Shown: positions 18,446 through 27,081 of the stretch, in pieces | Layout of the letters: each line of letters begins with the position of its first letter | Position numbering within the stretch: the first letter of the stretch is position 1 | From: Martelella sp. HB161492 | GTDB lineage: Bacteria; Pseudomonadota; Alphaproteobacteria; Rhizobiales; Rhizobiaceae | Reading direction: 5' to 3' | Length of the DNA: 64,000 nucleotides | NCBI RefSeq assembly: GCF_013184775.1 | Contig: NZ_JAATVV010000001.1 | Coordinates: forward strand, 186,001-250,000 | The notes under the pieces: model-generated | Databases searched by the model: none | Seen by the model: only the letters and a program-made list of their open reading frames with translations | Told to the model about the DNA's origin: nothing | Made by a program: the position numbers and the translations under genes

Positions 18446-20149
18446 ATGGCCGATCAGTTCATCGTCGACGAAAGCCGGTTGCGGAAACTCCGCGGCCATG
18501 TCCCCGTCAACGCCGTGCTTCACGTCTGGCTCAAGGCGACACAGCCCCATGCGGCAGCAGAGCTTCGTCTGGCCCTCAACGACCGGATTTTTGGCAATGT
18601 CTTCGTCGAAAATGCCGAGGAATATGAGTTCCGCATGTTCTTCATGCCCCATGGCGGTGAACTCGAATGCGCCTATGATCCCGAAACCACGACGATTTCG
18701 GTTGCCTACTGGTTCACGGATGCCTCTGTGCTTGAGGAAGGCATCACGGTTTTGCGCACCCATGCCGCCAATGCCCCAGCCCCGGCCCCCGGCAGCTATC
18801 ACTTCCGCCCGCCTTTCGGCTGGATGAATGATCCGAATGGATTTGGCCGCTTCAACGGCTCGGCTCACCTGTTCTATCAGCATTACTCCCATGGGCTGAC
18901 CTGGAACACCATGCATTGGGGTCACGCCATTTCGGAGGACTTCCTCCACTGGCGGCATCTGCCGATCTTCCTGTTTCCGTCAGAAGATCTGACCCACCGG
19001 CCGGACCGGCGCGGTGGCGCCTTTTCCGGCTCGGCCATTCCGCTCGACGACAGCGCCGGAATTCGCGTCTTCTTCACCGAGCACGTCATCGAGCGGGCGC
19101 CCGAACGCGAAATCCAGATGATGGCGACATCGCAATCGCTGATTTTCGCCGGCGCGGCAAAACTTCTGATCGGCGAGCGTCCGGCAGACCAGAATCTGAC
19201 CCAGGATTTCCGCGATCCTTATGTGTTCCGCGGACCCGATGGCTACTGGAAGATGCTGCTCGGCAGCCGCAGCGGCGAGGCCGGTGTCGTGCTGCTTTAC
19301 GAAACCGCCGATGTCACTGCGGCGTCAGGCTGGGAATTTGTCTCAATTCTGCATTCCGAGAGCCGCTTCAACACCCAGGTGATCGAATGTCCCTGCCTGC
19401 TGCCGCTTGACGGACCTGCGGGTGATCCGGCAACCCACTGGGTGCTGATTGCCGGCCTGATGCACAGCCATGACGAGGTGACGGGGCGCAAAAACCTGAC
19501 CTCTGCCACTGTCGGCCATTTCGACGGCAAGCAATTCACGCCGGACTTCGAGCAGGAACTGGATTTCATCGCCGACAATTATGCCTTTCAGGCCTTTCTC
19601 GACCACGGAACGCCGGTCGGAATCGGCTGGCTTGCCAACTGGGCCGATGCCCGCCCGGAAATCGACTTCCCGACCGCCATGACGCTGCCGCGCAATATCG
19701 TCTACGAGGATGGAGTCCTGAAAACGCCGCCGATCGCCGGCGTCGAAGCCTTGCGCGCCGCGCTGGTCGACGACAGCGCCCTGGCCGGCGGCGAAACGGT
19801 GGAGCTGGAACATGGACAGGCAGAGATCATCATCACGCTCAATGACGATGACGCGCCCTTCGAGCTTGATCTCTACCACCACAATCTGGAAATCATTCTC
19901 CGGCTTGATGGTGATGGCCTGCGCCTCACCTATCACGACGACACGCATCAGCCAAAGCCTGACTACGTCTCTCCCCACGCGAAACCGAAGGAATTGCGCA
20001 TCTTCCTTGATATCGGCTCGATAGAGGTCTTTGCCGACAACGGCCGCTGGACCGGCACCAAGCGCATTGCCGGCTTCGACCCCGTCCATTCGCTGAGGAT
20101 CCGTGAGGGCAATATTGCCTCGGCAAAGATCTGGGCGCTGGCGCTATGA
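18446..20149 (+). CDS. GH32 beta-fructosidase (sucrose/fructan hydrolase)
   Basis: This is a 567-residue glycoside hydrolase family 32 enzyme that splits terminal fructose from sucrose or fructo-oligosaccharides. The catalytic set is visible: nucleophile Asp129 in GWMNDPNG, Asp257 in FRDPYVF (transition-state stabiliser) and acid/base Glu314 in ECPCLLP. The beta-propeller spans about residues 118-420 and a C-terminal beta-sandwich 440-567 (IFLDIGSIEVFADNGR). Residues 1-115 form an extra N-terminal domain not part of the usual GH32 core. There is no signal peptide, so it acts in the cytoplasm. GGAGGGGAGACGGAAAGGAAGA precedes the ATG within 25 bases. No sugar transporter or regulator is adjacent. 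Confidence 0.9.
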   Translation: MADQFIVDESRLRKLRGHVPVNAVLHVWLKATQPHAAAELRLALNDRIFGNVFVENAEEYEFRMFFMPHGGELECAYDPETTTISVAYWFTDASVLEEGITVLRTHAANAPAPAPGSYHFRPPFGWMNDPNGFGRFNGSAHLFYQHYSHGLTWNTMHWGHAISEDFLHWRHLPIFLFPSEDLTHRPDRRGGAFSGSAIPLDDSAGIRVFFTEHVIERAPEREIQMMATSQSLIFAGAAKLLIGERPADQNLTQDFRDPYVFRGPDGYWKMLLGSRSGEAGVVLLYETADVTAASGWEFVSILHSESRFNTQVIECPCLLPLDGPAGDPATHWVLIAGLMHSHDEVTGRKNLTSATVGHFDGKQFTPDFEQELDFIADNYAFQAFLDHGTPVGIGWLANWADARPEIDFPTAMTLPRNIVYEDGVLKTPPIAGVEALRAALVDDSALAGGETVELEHGQAEIIITLNDDDAPFELDLYHHNLEIILRLDGDGLRLTYHDDTHQPKPDYVSPHAKPKELRIFLDIGSIEVFADNGRWTGTKRIAGFDPVHSLRIREGNIASAKIWALAL

Positions 20150-20156
20150 TGAAAGG

Positions 20157-20406
20157 GCGCCCGAAGAGGCGCCTCAGCCTGCTGACAAACCTCGCCACCT
20201 TTTCTGACGTCATGCCTGTGCTGGTCACAGGCATTAAGCCGCTGCGCGTCCGCGCGGCGAAAGAACTTTTCTATTCAATGTCTTGCAAATCTGGATCCCC
20301 GTGACGAGCACGGGGATGACGACGGAGGGGCGGCCATTTCACCCCGAACAGGCAATCTGAACGACTGTGTCAGCAGGCTGAGACGCCCGAAGGGGCGCCT
20401 CATCAG
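20157..20406. repeat. Dispersed intergenic repeat (copy A) nested between inverted flanks
   Basis: The core at 20206-20335 has two palindromic ends (CATGCCTGTGCTGGTCACAGGCAT and GGATCCCCGTGACGAGCACGGGGATGACGACGG, each shortened here as motif positions 20213-20236 and 20291-20323) joined by CCGCGCGGCGAAAGA. The same element occurs in opposite orientation at 26805-26940. Outside it lie inverted flanks CAGCCTGCTGACA (20176-20188) and TGTCAGCAGGCTG (20368-20380), and outermost two similar short hairpins with CGCCCGAAG-R-GGCGCCTCA that may end the converging GH32 and Rid transcripts. Confidence 0.7.
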
Positions 20407-20412
20407 TTCCGT

Positions 20413-20802
20413 TCAAAGCACCTTCGCCGCCGTCACTTCCACCTCGACGAGGAATTCAGCGCGGGTGAAGCCGCCGACAACCAGCAGCGTCGAAACCGGC
20501 AGCGGATCACAGGTGTAGCGGTCGCGCACTTCCATGTAAGCAGGGAAATCCTCGCGCATGGTGACATAGCCGTTGATGCGGATGACATCGGCGAAGCTCA
20601 TGCCGCCCTCTTCCAGGATCTTGCGGATCGCCTCGAAGCACAGTTCGGCCTGTCCCTTGACAGTGCGCGGGATCACGTCATCCGGTCCGATGCCGAGCTG
20701 TCCGGAGGTGACCAGCAGTGATGCGCCGGGCGGCACGTAAAGGCCATGGCTGTAATTGCCGAATGGTTGGCGCACGCCGGGCGGGTTGATGCTCTTTTTC
20801 AT
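20413..20802 (-). CDS. Rid-family (RidA/YjgF-like) protein
   Basis: This is a 129-residue protein of the Rid/YjgF/YER057c family; archetypal RidA deaminates reactive enamine/imine intermediates in the cytoplasm. The frame extends to 20937, but the ATG at 20802 (MKKSINPPGVRQPFGNYSHG) is chosen because GGAGG lies eight bases upstream. The fold motifs LVTSGQLGIGPD, GGMSFADVIRINGYVT and AEFLVEVEVTAAKVL are clear. The position of the key RidA Arg is occupied by a hydrophobic/polar context (PVSTLLVVGGFTRAEF), so Arg in GFTRAEF should be checked for the active-site role. It lies 187 bp downstream of the aldehyde dehydrogenase gene on the same strand... start-to-stop order suggests separate or loose linkage. 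Substrate unknown. Confidence 0.85.
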   Translation of the reverse strand: MKKSINPPGVRQPFGNYSHGLYVPPGASLLVTSGQLGIGPDDVIPRTVKGQAELCFEAIRKILEEGGMSFADVIRINGYVTMREDFPAYMEVRDRYTCDPLPVSTLLVVGGFTRAEFLVEVEVTAAKVL

Positions 20803-20989
20803 CAGGATTGCCTCCGAAGCCAGCACATCGCCGATGCAGCCACAAGGCGGCAAACGGAAAACAATGTGCAATCTCACGATGTTGTTGCGCCCCGCATGTG
20901 TCATTTCAGGCCATGAGGGGCGCTTTATGTCAGTCACGCATGGCCGGGATGGTCCGCGCTGTCAAGACTTTACCGCAATATGCGAGGCC

Positions 20990-22417
20990 TCACGCGCCAT
21001 AGCCGCGCACGCCCTTGATCTCGAGAAAATCATGCATGCCCCAATCGGCAAATTCCCTTCCGTTGCCGGACTGCTTGTAGCCACCGAAGGGCACCTTGGT
21101 GCTCCAGGCCGGACCATTGATCGAGACATTGCCGGCACGCAGCTTCGCAGCCACATCGCGCGCATGCCCAAGATCACCGGACTGGACATAGGCGGCCAGC
21201 CCATAAACCGTATCATTGGCAATCTCGATCGCCTGTTCTTCGGTTTCGTAAGGCAGGACCGACAGGACTGGGCCGAAGATCTCCTCGCGGGCAATCGTCA
21301 TGTCATTGGTGACATTTCCGAAAATCGTCGGGCGGACATAATAGCCGCGGTTGAGCCCATCCGGGCGGCCGGGGCCGCCGGTCACCAGTTCGGCGCCTTC
21401 GGCGATGCCCTTCTCAATCAGCCCCTCGATCTTGTTGAACTGTACCTCGGAGACGACCGGACCAAGATCGGTCTGTTCGCTGGCCGGATCACCGGTCACC
21501 AGACTTTCCGCCGTCGCCTTGGCGATCGACAGCGCCAGATCATGCCGGCTTTCCGGCACGAGCAGACGCGTCGGCGCATTGCAGGACTGGCCGGAATTCT
21601 CGAAGCATTCGGTGACGCTGTAGCGCACGGCTCTTTCCAGATCGGCATCGGCAAGGATGATGTTCGGCGATTTGCCGCCCAGTTCCTGGCAGACGCGCTT
21701 GACCGTATCAGCCGCCGTCTTGGCAACGATGATGCCCGCCCGGGTCGAGCCGGTGAAGGACACCATATCGACATCCTCATGACCGGCCATGACCTGCCCG
21801 ACATCAGGGCCGGTCCCGTTGACAAGGTTGAACACGCCCTTGGGCACACCGGCTTCTTCCATGATCTCGGCAAAGATCAGCCCGCTCAGCGGCGCTACTT
21901 CCGAGGGTTTCAGCACCATGGTGCAGCCGGTGGCGATGGCAGGGGCCACCTTGGCGGCAATCTGGTTCAGCGGCCAGTTCCACGGCGTGATCAGGGCACA
22001 GACACCGATCGGTTCCCTGAGGATCATTGCCTCGCCGCAAGGATCTGAGAAGGAAAACTCCGCCAGCGCTTCAAGCGTCGATTTGATGTGGGACGCGCCA
22101 ACCGGCACCTGCGAGCCTTTCGCAAGGTTGACCGGGGCACCCATTTCCAGCCGCACGGCCTCGCTGAGATCATCAAAGCGTGCCATGTAGCAATCGAGAA
22201 TCCGCTCCAGCAGCGCCATGCGCTGATCGCGGCTGGTCCGGGAAAAACCGGCAAAGGCGCGCTTTGCCGCCCTTACGGCCAGATCGGCATCTTCTGCCGA
22301 ACCGCCGGCAATCTCCATGAACGGCTCCTCGGTCGCGGGATTGATCACCGGAATGATCTTTTCCCTGAGCGGCGAAACCCAGACGCCATCAATGTAGAAT
22401 TTCAGATTATTGCTCAT
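20990..22417 (-). CDS. NAD(P)-dependent aldehyde dehydrogenase
   Basis: This is a 475-residue member of the aldehyde dehydrogenase superfamily that oxidises an aldehyde to the acid with NAD(P). The catalytic Glu lies in CQELGGKSPNIILADADLE and the nucleophilic Cys in ENSGQSCNAPTRLLVPE; the oxyanion Asn is in ITPWNWPLNQIAAK. The ATG at 22417 (MSNNLKFYIDG) is preceded by GAGGGAG; the 16 extra residues of the longer frame are dropped. It sits upstream of the Rid gene on the same strand, so a two-gene unit for oxidation of an amino- or hydroxy-aldehyde with imine clean-up is possible. No specific substrate can be assigned. Confidence 0.92.
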   Translation of the reverse strand: MSNNLKFYIDGVWVSPLREKIIPVINPATEEPFMEIAGGSAEDADLAVRAAKRAFAGFSRTSRDQRMALLERILDCYMARFDDLSEAVRLEMGAPVNLAKGSQVPVGASHIKSTLEALAEFSFSDPCGEAMILREPIGVCALITPWNWPLNQIAAKVAPAIATGCTMVLKPSEVAPLSGLIFAEIMEEAGVPKGVFNLVNGTGPDVGQVMAGHEDVDMVSFTGSTRAGIIVAKTAADTVKRVCQELGGKSPNIILADADLERAVRYSVTECFENSGQSCNAPTRLLVPESRHDLALSIAKATAESLVTGDPASEQTDLGPVVSEVQFNKIEGLIEKGIAEGAELVTGGPGRPDGLNRGYYVRPTIFGNVTNDMTIAREEIFGPVLSVLPYETEEQAIEIANDTVYGLAAYVQSGDLGHARDVAAKLRAGNVSINGPAWSTKVPFGGYKQSGNGREFADWGMHDFLEIKGVRGYGA

Positions 22418-22481
22418 GAACTGCTCCCTCAATCGCGCGATACGGGGCGTATGCCCGGTTCTCATAGGCCGGCAGAAGATC

Positions 22482-23177
22482 TCAACTTTCCGGATTTTCC
22501 GGGAGCTGCCAATCGATCGGCGTCATGCCATTCTTCTCCAGAAACGCATTGGCTCTGGAAAAGTGCCGGCAGCCGAAGAAGCCATTATGCGCCGAAAGCG
22601 GCGAAGGATGGGGCGCCGTCAGCACCAGATGGCGATTACGATCGACAAAGGCCGCCTTTTTCTGCGCATAGGCGCCCCACAGGATGAAAACCACATGCGG
22701 GCATTCCTCGTTGACTATGCGGATCACCTGATCGGTGAACTGTTCCCAGCCCCGTCCGCGATGCGAGGCGGCCTGTGCCTGCTCGACCGTCAGAACGCTG
22801 TTGAGCATCAGCACACCCTGCCGCGCCCAGTGTTCGAGAAAACCATGCCGCACCGGCTTGAAGCCGACATCGGTTGCCAGTTCCTTGTAGATATTGACCA
22901 GTGACGGCGGCGTGCGCACGCCGGGCTTGACGGAGAAGCAGAGCCCGTGGGCCCGCCCCGGACCGTGATAGGGGTCCTGTCCAAGAATGACGACGCGGAC
23001 CTTGTCGAGCGGCGTCAGATCCAGCGCGCGAAAATATTCCGAGCCCTTGGGATAGATATGCTTCCCAGCCTCTTTTTCCGCCATCAGAAATGCGCGCAGC
23101 GACTGCATATAGGAAGCGGAAAACTCGCCCGAAAGCCTCTGCTTCCAGCTATCCTCAAGCCTGATCTCGCTCACCAT
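22482..23177 (-). CDS. ung: Uracil-DNA glycosylase
   Basis: Ung removes uracil from DNA and starts base-excision repair. The 231-residue length is standard. The catalytic water-activating motif [18 protein letters not shown] and the DNA-intercalating motif [17 protein letters not shown] are both intact. The ATG at 23177 ([12 protein letters not shown]) has GGAGG six bases upstream; 20 residues of the longer frame are dropped. Single housekeeping gene, 64 bp upstream of the aldehyde dehydrogenase start. Confidence 0.97.
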   Translation of the reverse strand: MVSEIRLEDSWKQRLSGEFSASYMQSLRAFLMAEKEAGKHIYPKGSEYFRALDLTPLDKVRVVILGQDPYHGPGRAHGLCFSVKPGVRTPPSLVNIYKELATDVGFKPVRHGFLEHWARQGVLMLNSVLTVEQAQAASHRGRGWEQFTDQVIRIVNEECPHVVFILWGAYAQKKAAFVDRNRHLVLTAPHPSPLSAHNGFFGCRHFSRANAFLEKNGMTPIDWQLPENPES

Positions 23178-23442
23178 CCAGCCCTCCTGCAGCCATTTCG
23201 ACCCCTTCTGGTTAGCCAATCGGTGGCGATTTTGCAAACCGCGTCAGCGGAATAGAATCAATGCGCGTTTTTCGTGTGTTTGCAATCTTTTGCGCTCGAC
23301 TTTTCCTGGCGGCATTGCGCGCAAAATCGAGCGTCCTGATGACGGAGACAGTCATTCCCCTTGGGAAAAAACGGCTTGAGACGAACAGTGTCGCCCTGCC
23401 GCATAGCGGCGGGGCGGAGTGAAAATGCCGTTGCTATGCGCG

Positions 23443-23727
23443 TCAACTCCGAGGCTGATTCGGCCGGGTTTCTCCGTTGTTCGAAGAACCTGCATTGGGC
23501 TGCTGATTGTTATTCAGCCCGCCCCGATCATTGCGACCCATTTGCTGCTGTTGATTCTGATAAATGTTCGAGAGAAGTTCATTCGCATTGTCGATGATGG
23601 CTTTCGTGACCGCAGTGGTTGAATTTACAAGATTTCTTATGTTCCGCTCCTCCCTCCTTTCATGAACAAGATTTCGCAGCCCCTGAGATTGGCTCATTTG
23701 TGCTCCGGATGAATTTTCAATCGGCAT
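23443..23727 (-). CDS. Small Q/N-rich hypothetical protein
   Basis: This is a 94-residue protein beginning MPIENSSGAQMSQSQG. Residues 15-40 are charged and helical (LRNLVHERREERNIRNLVN), residues 40-62 are an amphipathic helix ending AIIDNANELLSNIYQNQQQQ, and residues 62-94 are a disordered tail rich in Asn, Gln, Gly and Pro. A GGAG eight bases before the ATG supports this start over upstream ones. The middle helix recalls, faintly, RebB-type R-body proteins (…NLYQ…QQQ), but the match is too short to name it. It has no signal peptide and no Cys. The neighbours give no clue. Confidence 0.55.
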   Translation of the reverse strand: MPIENSSGAQMSQSQGLRNLVHERREERNIRNLVNSTTAVTKAIIDNANELLSNIYQNQQQQMGRNDRGGLNNNQQPNAGSSNNGETRPNQPRS

Positions 23728-23986
23728 ATCTGAAACTCCATGTTTTCTTGACGCGTGAACAATTGACCGAAACAGCGCGAAGACATATTCGATCATTTTT
23801 ATGTAAACATAAAAATACATAAATTCCGGCAGTATATCCTTTCCCCGTCAAATTGTAGCGGCACTCCGCTGATCTCAGGAAACATGCAAAGTCTTGTCTT
23901 GAGTGATTGACCACGACAGCGCCGCGCGCCAAACTGCCGCGCGTGATCAATCCCTATTACAGACAATCCTGACTGAAGGATTTGAA

Positions 23987-24970
23987 ATGATGCGCATGAT
24001 GAAGAAGATGATGCTGGCTGCCGCTGCCAGCGCGACGCTGTTTGGCCTTGCCGGCCCGCTCGCAGCACAGGATGCAACCGAAAAGACCGTGGCCATCACC
24101 TATATCGTCGAGCACCCGGCTCTCGATGCTGTCCGTGAAGGCATTGTCGCGGGGCTGGCCGATGCCGGCTTCACCGAAGGCAAGAACCTCAAGGTTGTTG
24201 CGCGCTCGGCCCAGGGTAATATGACGACTCAGACGCAGATCGCCGATGAATTTGCCGGCCTGAAGCCCGATGTCGCGGTCGGCATTTCCACACCGTCGGC
24301 ACAGGCGCTCAAGGCATCCATGGGCGACAGCCCTGTTGTCTTCGCTGCCGTGACCGATCCGGTCGCCGCCGGTCTCGTGACCGACAAGGAAAAACCGGAA
24401 GCCAACATCACCGGAACCTCGGACCAGCAGGACTATGCGCCGATGCTTTCGCTGATCAAGACGCTCCTGCCCGAGGCAAAGAAGATCGGCGTCATCTATA
24501 ATCCGGGCGAAGCCAATTCGGTCGCCCAGGTTGACGGGATGAAGGCCGTTGGCGAAACCATGGGCTTCACCATTGTCGACAGCCCCGCCGCCCAGTCGAC
24601 CATGGTACCCGATGCCGCCCGCAATCTTGTCGGCAAGGCTGATGCCATCCTGCTGCCGACCGACAATTCGGTCATTTCAGTGCTTGAAGCCATCATCACC
24701 GTCGGTGAGCGCGCCAAGCTGCCGGTCTTCACCTCCGACACGGAATCAGTTGAACGCGGCGCCGTTGCCGCCCTTGGCTTCAACTATGGCGAAATGGGCA
24801 AGGTGACCGGCAAGATGGTCGCCGACATTCTCAACGGCACGCCGATTGCCGATATCCCTGTCGTCGTTCCCGGCAATCAGGACCTTTATCTCAACATGAA
24901 AGCCGCAGCAGGCATGGGCGTCACGATCCCTGACGACGTCAAGGCATCGGCCAAGAAGGTCATCGAATAA
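23987..24970 (+). CDS. ABC substrate-binding protein (TrpX-like)
   Basis: This is a 327-residue periplasmic binding protein of the ABC_sub_bind (PF04392) family, relatives of which (TrpX) carry tryptophan or other aromatic amino acids. The signal peptide is MMRMMKKMMLAAAASATLFG to about LAAQ (residue 28). Core motifs are VAITYIVEHPALDAVREGI, DVAVGISTPSAQALK and IGVIYNPGEANSVAQ. The ATG at 23987 has AAGGA seven bases upstream. It is followed by its permease after one base and by the ATPase, giving a compact three-gene operon. Ligand specificity is inferred from family only. Confidence 0.88.
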   Translation: MMRMMKKMMLAAAASATLFGLAGPLAAQDATEKTVAITYIVEHPALDAVREGIVAGLADAGFTEGKNLKVVARSAQGNMTTQTQIADEFAGLKPDVAVGISTPSAQALKASMGDSPVVFAAVTDPVAAGLVTDKEKPEANITGTSDQQDYAPMLSLIKTLLPEAKKIGVIYNPGEANSVAQVDGMKAVGETMGFTIVDSPAAQSTMVPDAARNLVGKADAILLPTDNSVISVLEAIITVGERAKLPVFTSDTESVERGAVAALGFNYGEMGKVTGKMVADILNGTPIADIPVVVPGNQDLYLNMKAAAGMGVTIPDDVKASAKKVIE

Positions 24971-24971
24971 T

Positions 24972-25913
24972 ATGACGCTTTTCGCTCTTGCCGGTGCGCT
25001 GGAGACGGGGCTGCTCTATGCCCTCGTCGCGCTCAGCATCTACATGTCATTTCGGGTTCTCGATTTTCCCGATCTGACGGTGGACGGCAGTTTTCCACTG
25101 GGGGCGGCCGTTTCGGCCGCTTCCCTTATTCACGGCATTGACCCGTTCATCGCGACGCTTTTCGGCGCTCTGGCAGGGGCGCTTGCAGGCTTTGTCACCG
25201 CATTGCTCAATGTGCGGTTCAACATCATGAACCTGCTGGCAGGCATTCTGGTGATGGTGGCGCTGTTTTCCATCAATCTGCGCATCATGGGACGGCCGAA
25301 CCTGCCCGTTTACGGGCATGACACGGTCTTCACCCGCGCCGATCACCTGTTCAATGCGGGGCTGTGGAGCAATTCGATCGTGCTGCTGATCATTGCCGTT
25401 GCCGCCAAGCTGATCATCGACTGGTTCTTGAAGACCGAGCTCGGGCTTGGCCTTAGAGCATCGGGAGAAAACCCGGCCATGGCAGAGGCACAGGGCATCA
25501 GAAACGGGACGATGACGCTTTTGGGCATGGCGATCGCCAACGCGCTTTGCGCCCTTGCCGGTTCGCTCTTTGCCCAGATGCAGGGCGTTGCCGATGTCAC
25601 CATGGGTGTCGGCACCATCGTCACCGGCCTTGCCGCGCTGATCATCGGTGAAGCGATTCTCGGCCGGCGCACGGTTTTCCTGGCGACACTCGGCTGCATC
25701 ATCGGCGCTGTCGTCTATCGCGTTTTCATCGCTCTGGCGCTTTCCGCCGGCTTCATCGGCATCCAGCCGCAGGATCTCAATCTGATCACGGCCATTGTCG
25801 TTGCCGTCGCCGTTATCCTGTCGCAGCGACGCGGCCGGAAGGGCCGGATCAAACCGCTGTTCAATTTCCGCCTTGTCAAGGCGCCGGAACAGGCTGAGGA
25901 GAAGGTGGACTGA
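24972..25913 (+). CDS. ABC transporter permease (TrpY-like)
   Basis: This is a 313-residue inner-membrane permease of the branched-chain-type BPD_transp_2 family, with eight to nine hydrophobic segments. The family loop LRASGENPAMAEAQGI contacts the ATPase. It begins one base after the binding-protein stop and its last codon overlaps the ATPase start (TGATG at 25911-25915). A Lys/Arg-rich tail faces the cytoplasm. Confidence 0.9.
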   Translation: MTLFALAGALETGLLYALVALSIYMSFRVLDFPDLTVDGSFPLGAAVSAASLIHGIDPFIATLFGALAGALAGFVTALLNVRFNIMNLLAGILVMVALFSINLRIMGRPNLPVYGHDTVFTRADHLFNAGLWSNSIVLLIIAVAAKLIIDWFLKTELGLGLRASGENPAMAEAQGIRNGTMTLLGMAIANALCALAGSLFAQMQGVADVTMGVGTIVTGLAALIIGEAILGRRTVFLATLGCIIGAVVYRVFIALALSAGFIGIQPQDLNLITAIVVAVAVILSQRRGRKGRIKPLFNFRLVKAPEQAEEKVD

Positions 25914-26710
25914 TGCTGAGGCTCACCGATATTCACATCACCTTCAACCCGGGCACGGCAACCGAAGTACGGGCACTGCGCGGCGTCAATCTCGATATTC
26001 CCGAAGGCGAATTCGTGACCGTGATCGGCTCCAACGGCGCCGGCAAGTCGACGCTTCTGTCGGCGGTCGTCGGAACGGTGAAACCCGATACGGGATCGAT
26101 CTGGCTCGACACCGATGATGTCACCGACTGGCCCGCTGCCAAGCGCGCCCGTCATGTCGGACGCGTCTTTCAGGAGCCCCGCCTCGGCACATGCTCATCG
26201 CTGACGATCGAGGAAAATCTGGCGCTTGCGGCTGCGCGCGGCAAACACCGTTCGCTGAAGCTTGCACTGGGTGGTCGCGGACAGAAGACGCTTTTTGCCG
26301 AACAGCTGGAAAAGCTCGGCCTCGGCCTTGAAAACCGCATGGGCACGCCGATCGGCTCCCTCTCGGGTGGCCAGCGCCAGGCCGTCAGCCTGCTGATGGC
26401 AACGCTTCTGCCAATGAAGATCCTCGTGCTTGACGAGCATACGGCAGCGCTCGACCCGTCTGCGGCGGACAAGGTGCTGACGCTTTCCGCCGAGATCGCC
26501 GAAACCCGCAAGCTCACCACGCTGATGGTCACCCATTCCATGCGCGATGCCCTTGCCTATGGCAGTCGCACGCTGATGATGAATGCGGGCCGGATCGTGC
26601 TCGACATCAAGGGCGAGGAACGGTCGAAGCTCACCGTCACCGACCTGCTGGAGCGCTTCGGCAAGGCGGCAGGCACCGTGATCGACGACGACCAGCTGAT
26701 GCTGGCATGA
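25913..26710 (+). CDS. ABC transporter ATPase (TrpZ-like)
   Basis: This is a 265-residue ATPase. Walker A is GSNGAGKS, followed by the Q-loop in RVFQEPRLGTCSSLT, signature SLSGGQRQAVSLLM, Walker B ILVLDEHTAALDP and switch His in VTHSMRDALAYGS. The DEHTAALDP form of the Walker B/D-loop is typical of the TrpZ/YtrE-like group that pairs with ABC_sub_bind proteins. Last gene of the operon; a GC hairpin (26736-26755) lies shortly after its stop. Confidence 0.9.
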   Translation: MLRLTDIHITFNPGTATEVRALRGVNLDIPEGEFVTVIGSNGAGKSTLLSAVVGTVKPDTGSIWLDTDDVTDWPAAKRARHVGRVFQEPRLGTCSSLTIEENLALAAARGKHRSLKLALGGRGQKTLFAEQLEKLGLGLENRMGTPIGSLSGGQRQAVSLLMATLLPMKILVLDEHTAALDPSAADKVLTLSAEIAETRKLTTLMVTHSMRDALAYGSRTLMMNAGRIVLDIKGEERSKLTVTDLLERFGKAAGTVIDDDQLMLA

Positions 26711-26735
26711 TCGCCTCCTTGGCGATGCCGTGAAG

Positions 26736-26755
26736 ACGCCGCCTCCGGGCGGCGT
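26736..26755 (+). terminator. Hairpin after the TrpXYZ-like operon
   Basis: ACGCCGCC pairs with GGCGGCGT around a TCCG tetraloop, 26 bp after the stop. There is no clear T-run, so termination would be weak or Rho-assisted. Confidence 0.5.
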
Positions 26756-26804
26756 TCAGATTGCTGACAAAGTCATTCAGCTTGTCTGCTTGGGGTGGAA
26801 TAGC

Positions 26805-26940
26805 CATCGCCTCCGTCGTCATCCCCGTGCTTGTCGCGGGGATCCATATTCTTAAGGATTTGAATAAGCTCAGTCTTTCGCCGCGCGGACGCACGGCGGC
26901 TGGATGCCTGTGACAAGCACAGGCATGACGCTAGAGAAGG
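26805..26940. repeat. Dispersed intergenic repeat (copy B), inverted relative to copy A
   Basis: Read on the minus strand, this has the same two palindromic ends (CATGCCTGTGCTTGTCACAG and GACAAGCACGGGGATGACGA) and the same middle CGTCCGCGCGGCGAAAGA as the copy at 20206-20335. The spacer between them differs. Small flanking repeats (TTGCTGACAAA at 26760 and TTTGTCAGAAA at 26947) bracket it, echoing the inverted flanks around copy A. It probably is a short non-coding palindromic element family of this genome. Confidence 0.7.
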
Positions 26941-27012
26941 GGCTAGGGTTTGTCAGAAATCTGAGCGCCAGCAATCTGAGCACCACCTCCGGACGGCATT
27001 TTTCTTTAGCGC

Positions 27013-27050
27013 AAAAAAAGGGGCGGCCGGTCCCAAGCCAGCCACCCCTT
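27013..27050 (-). terminator. Rho-independent terminator of the pectin operon
   Basis: On the minus strand, AAGGGGTGGCTGG pairs with CCGGCCGCCCCTT (two G-U pairs) around a 6-base loop, followed by a run of seven T. It lies 32 bp past the stop of the GH28-GH105 gene and ends the tog-like operon. Confidence 0.85.
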
Positions 27051-27081
27051 CGCAGGAAAGCATTTCGATGCGCGCGGGCGT

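Noticed and set aside
20157-20406. Possible CRISPR or transposon end from the inverted repeats
   Set aside because: The repeats are palindromic modules without regular spacers and there is no transposase nearby; a dispersed intergenic element explains them better.
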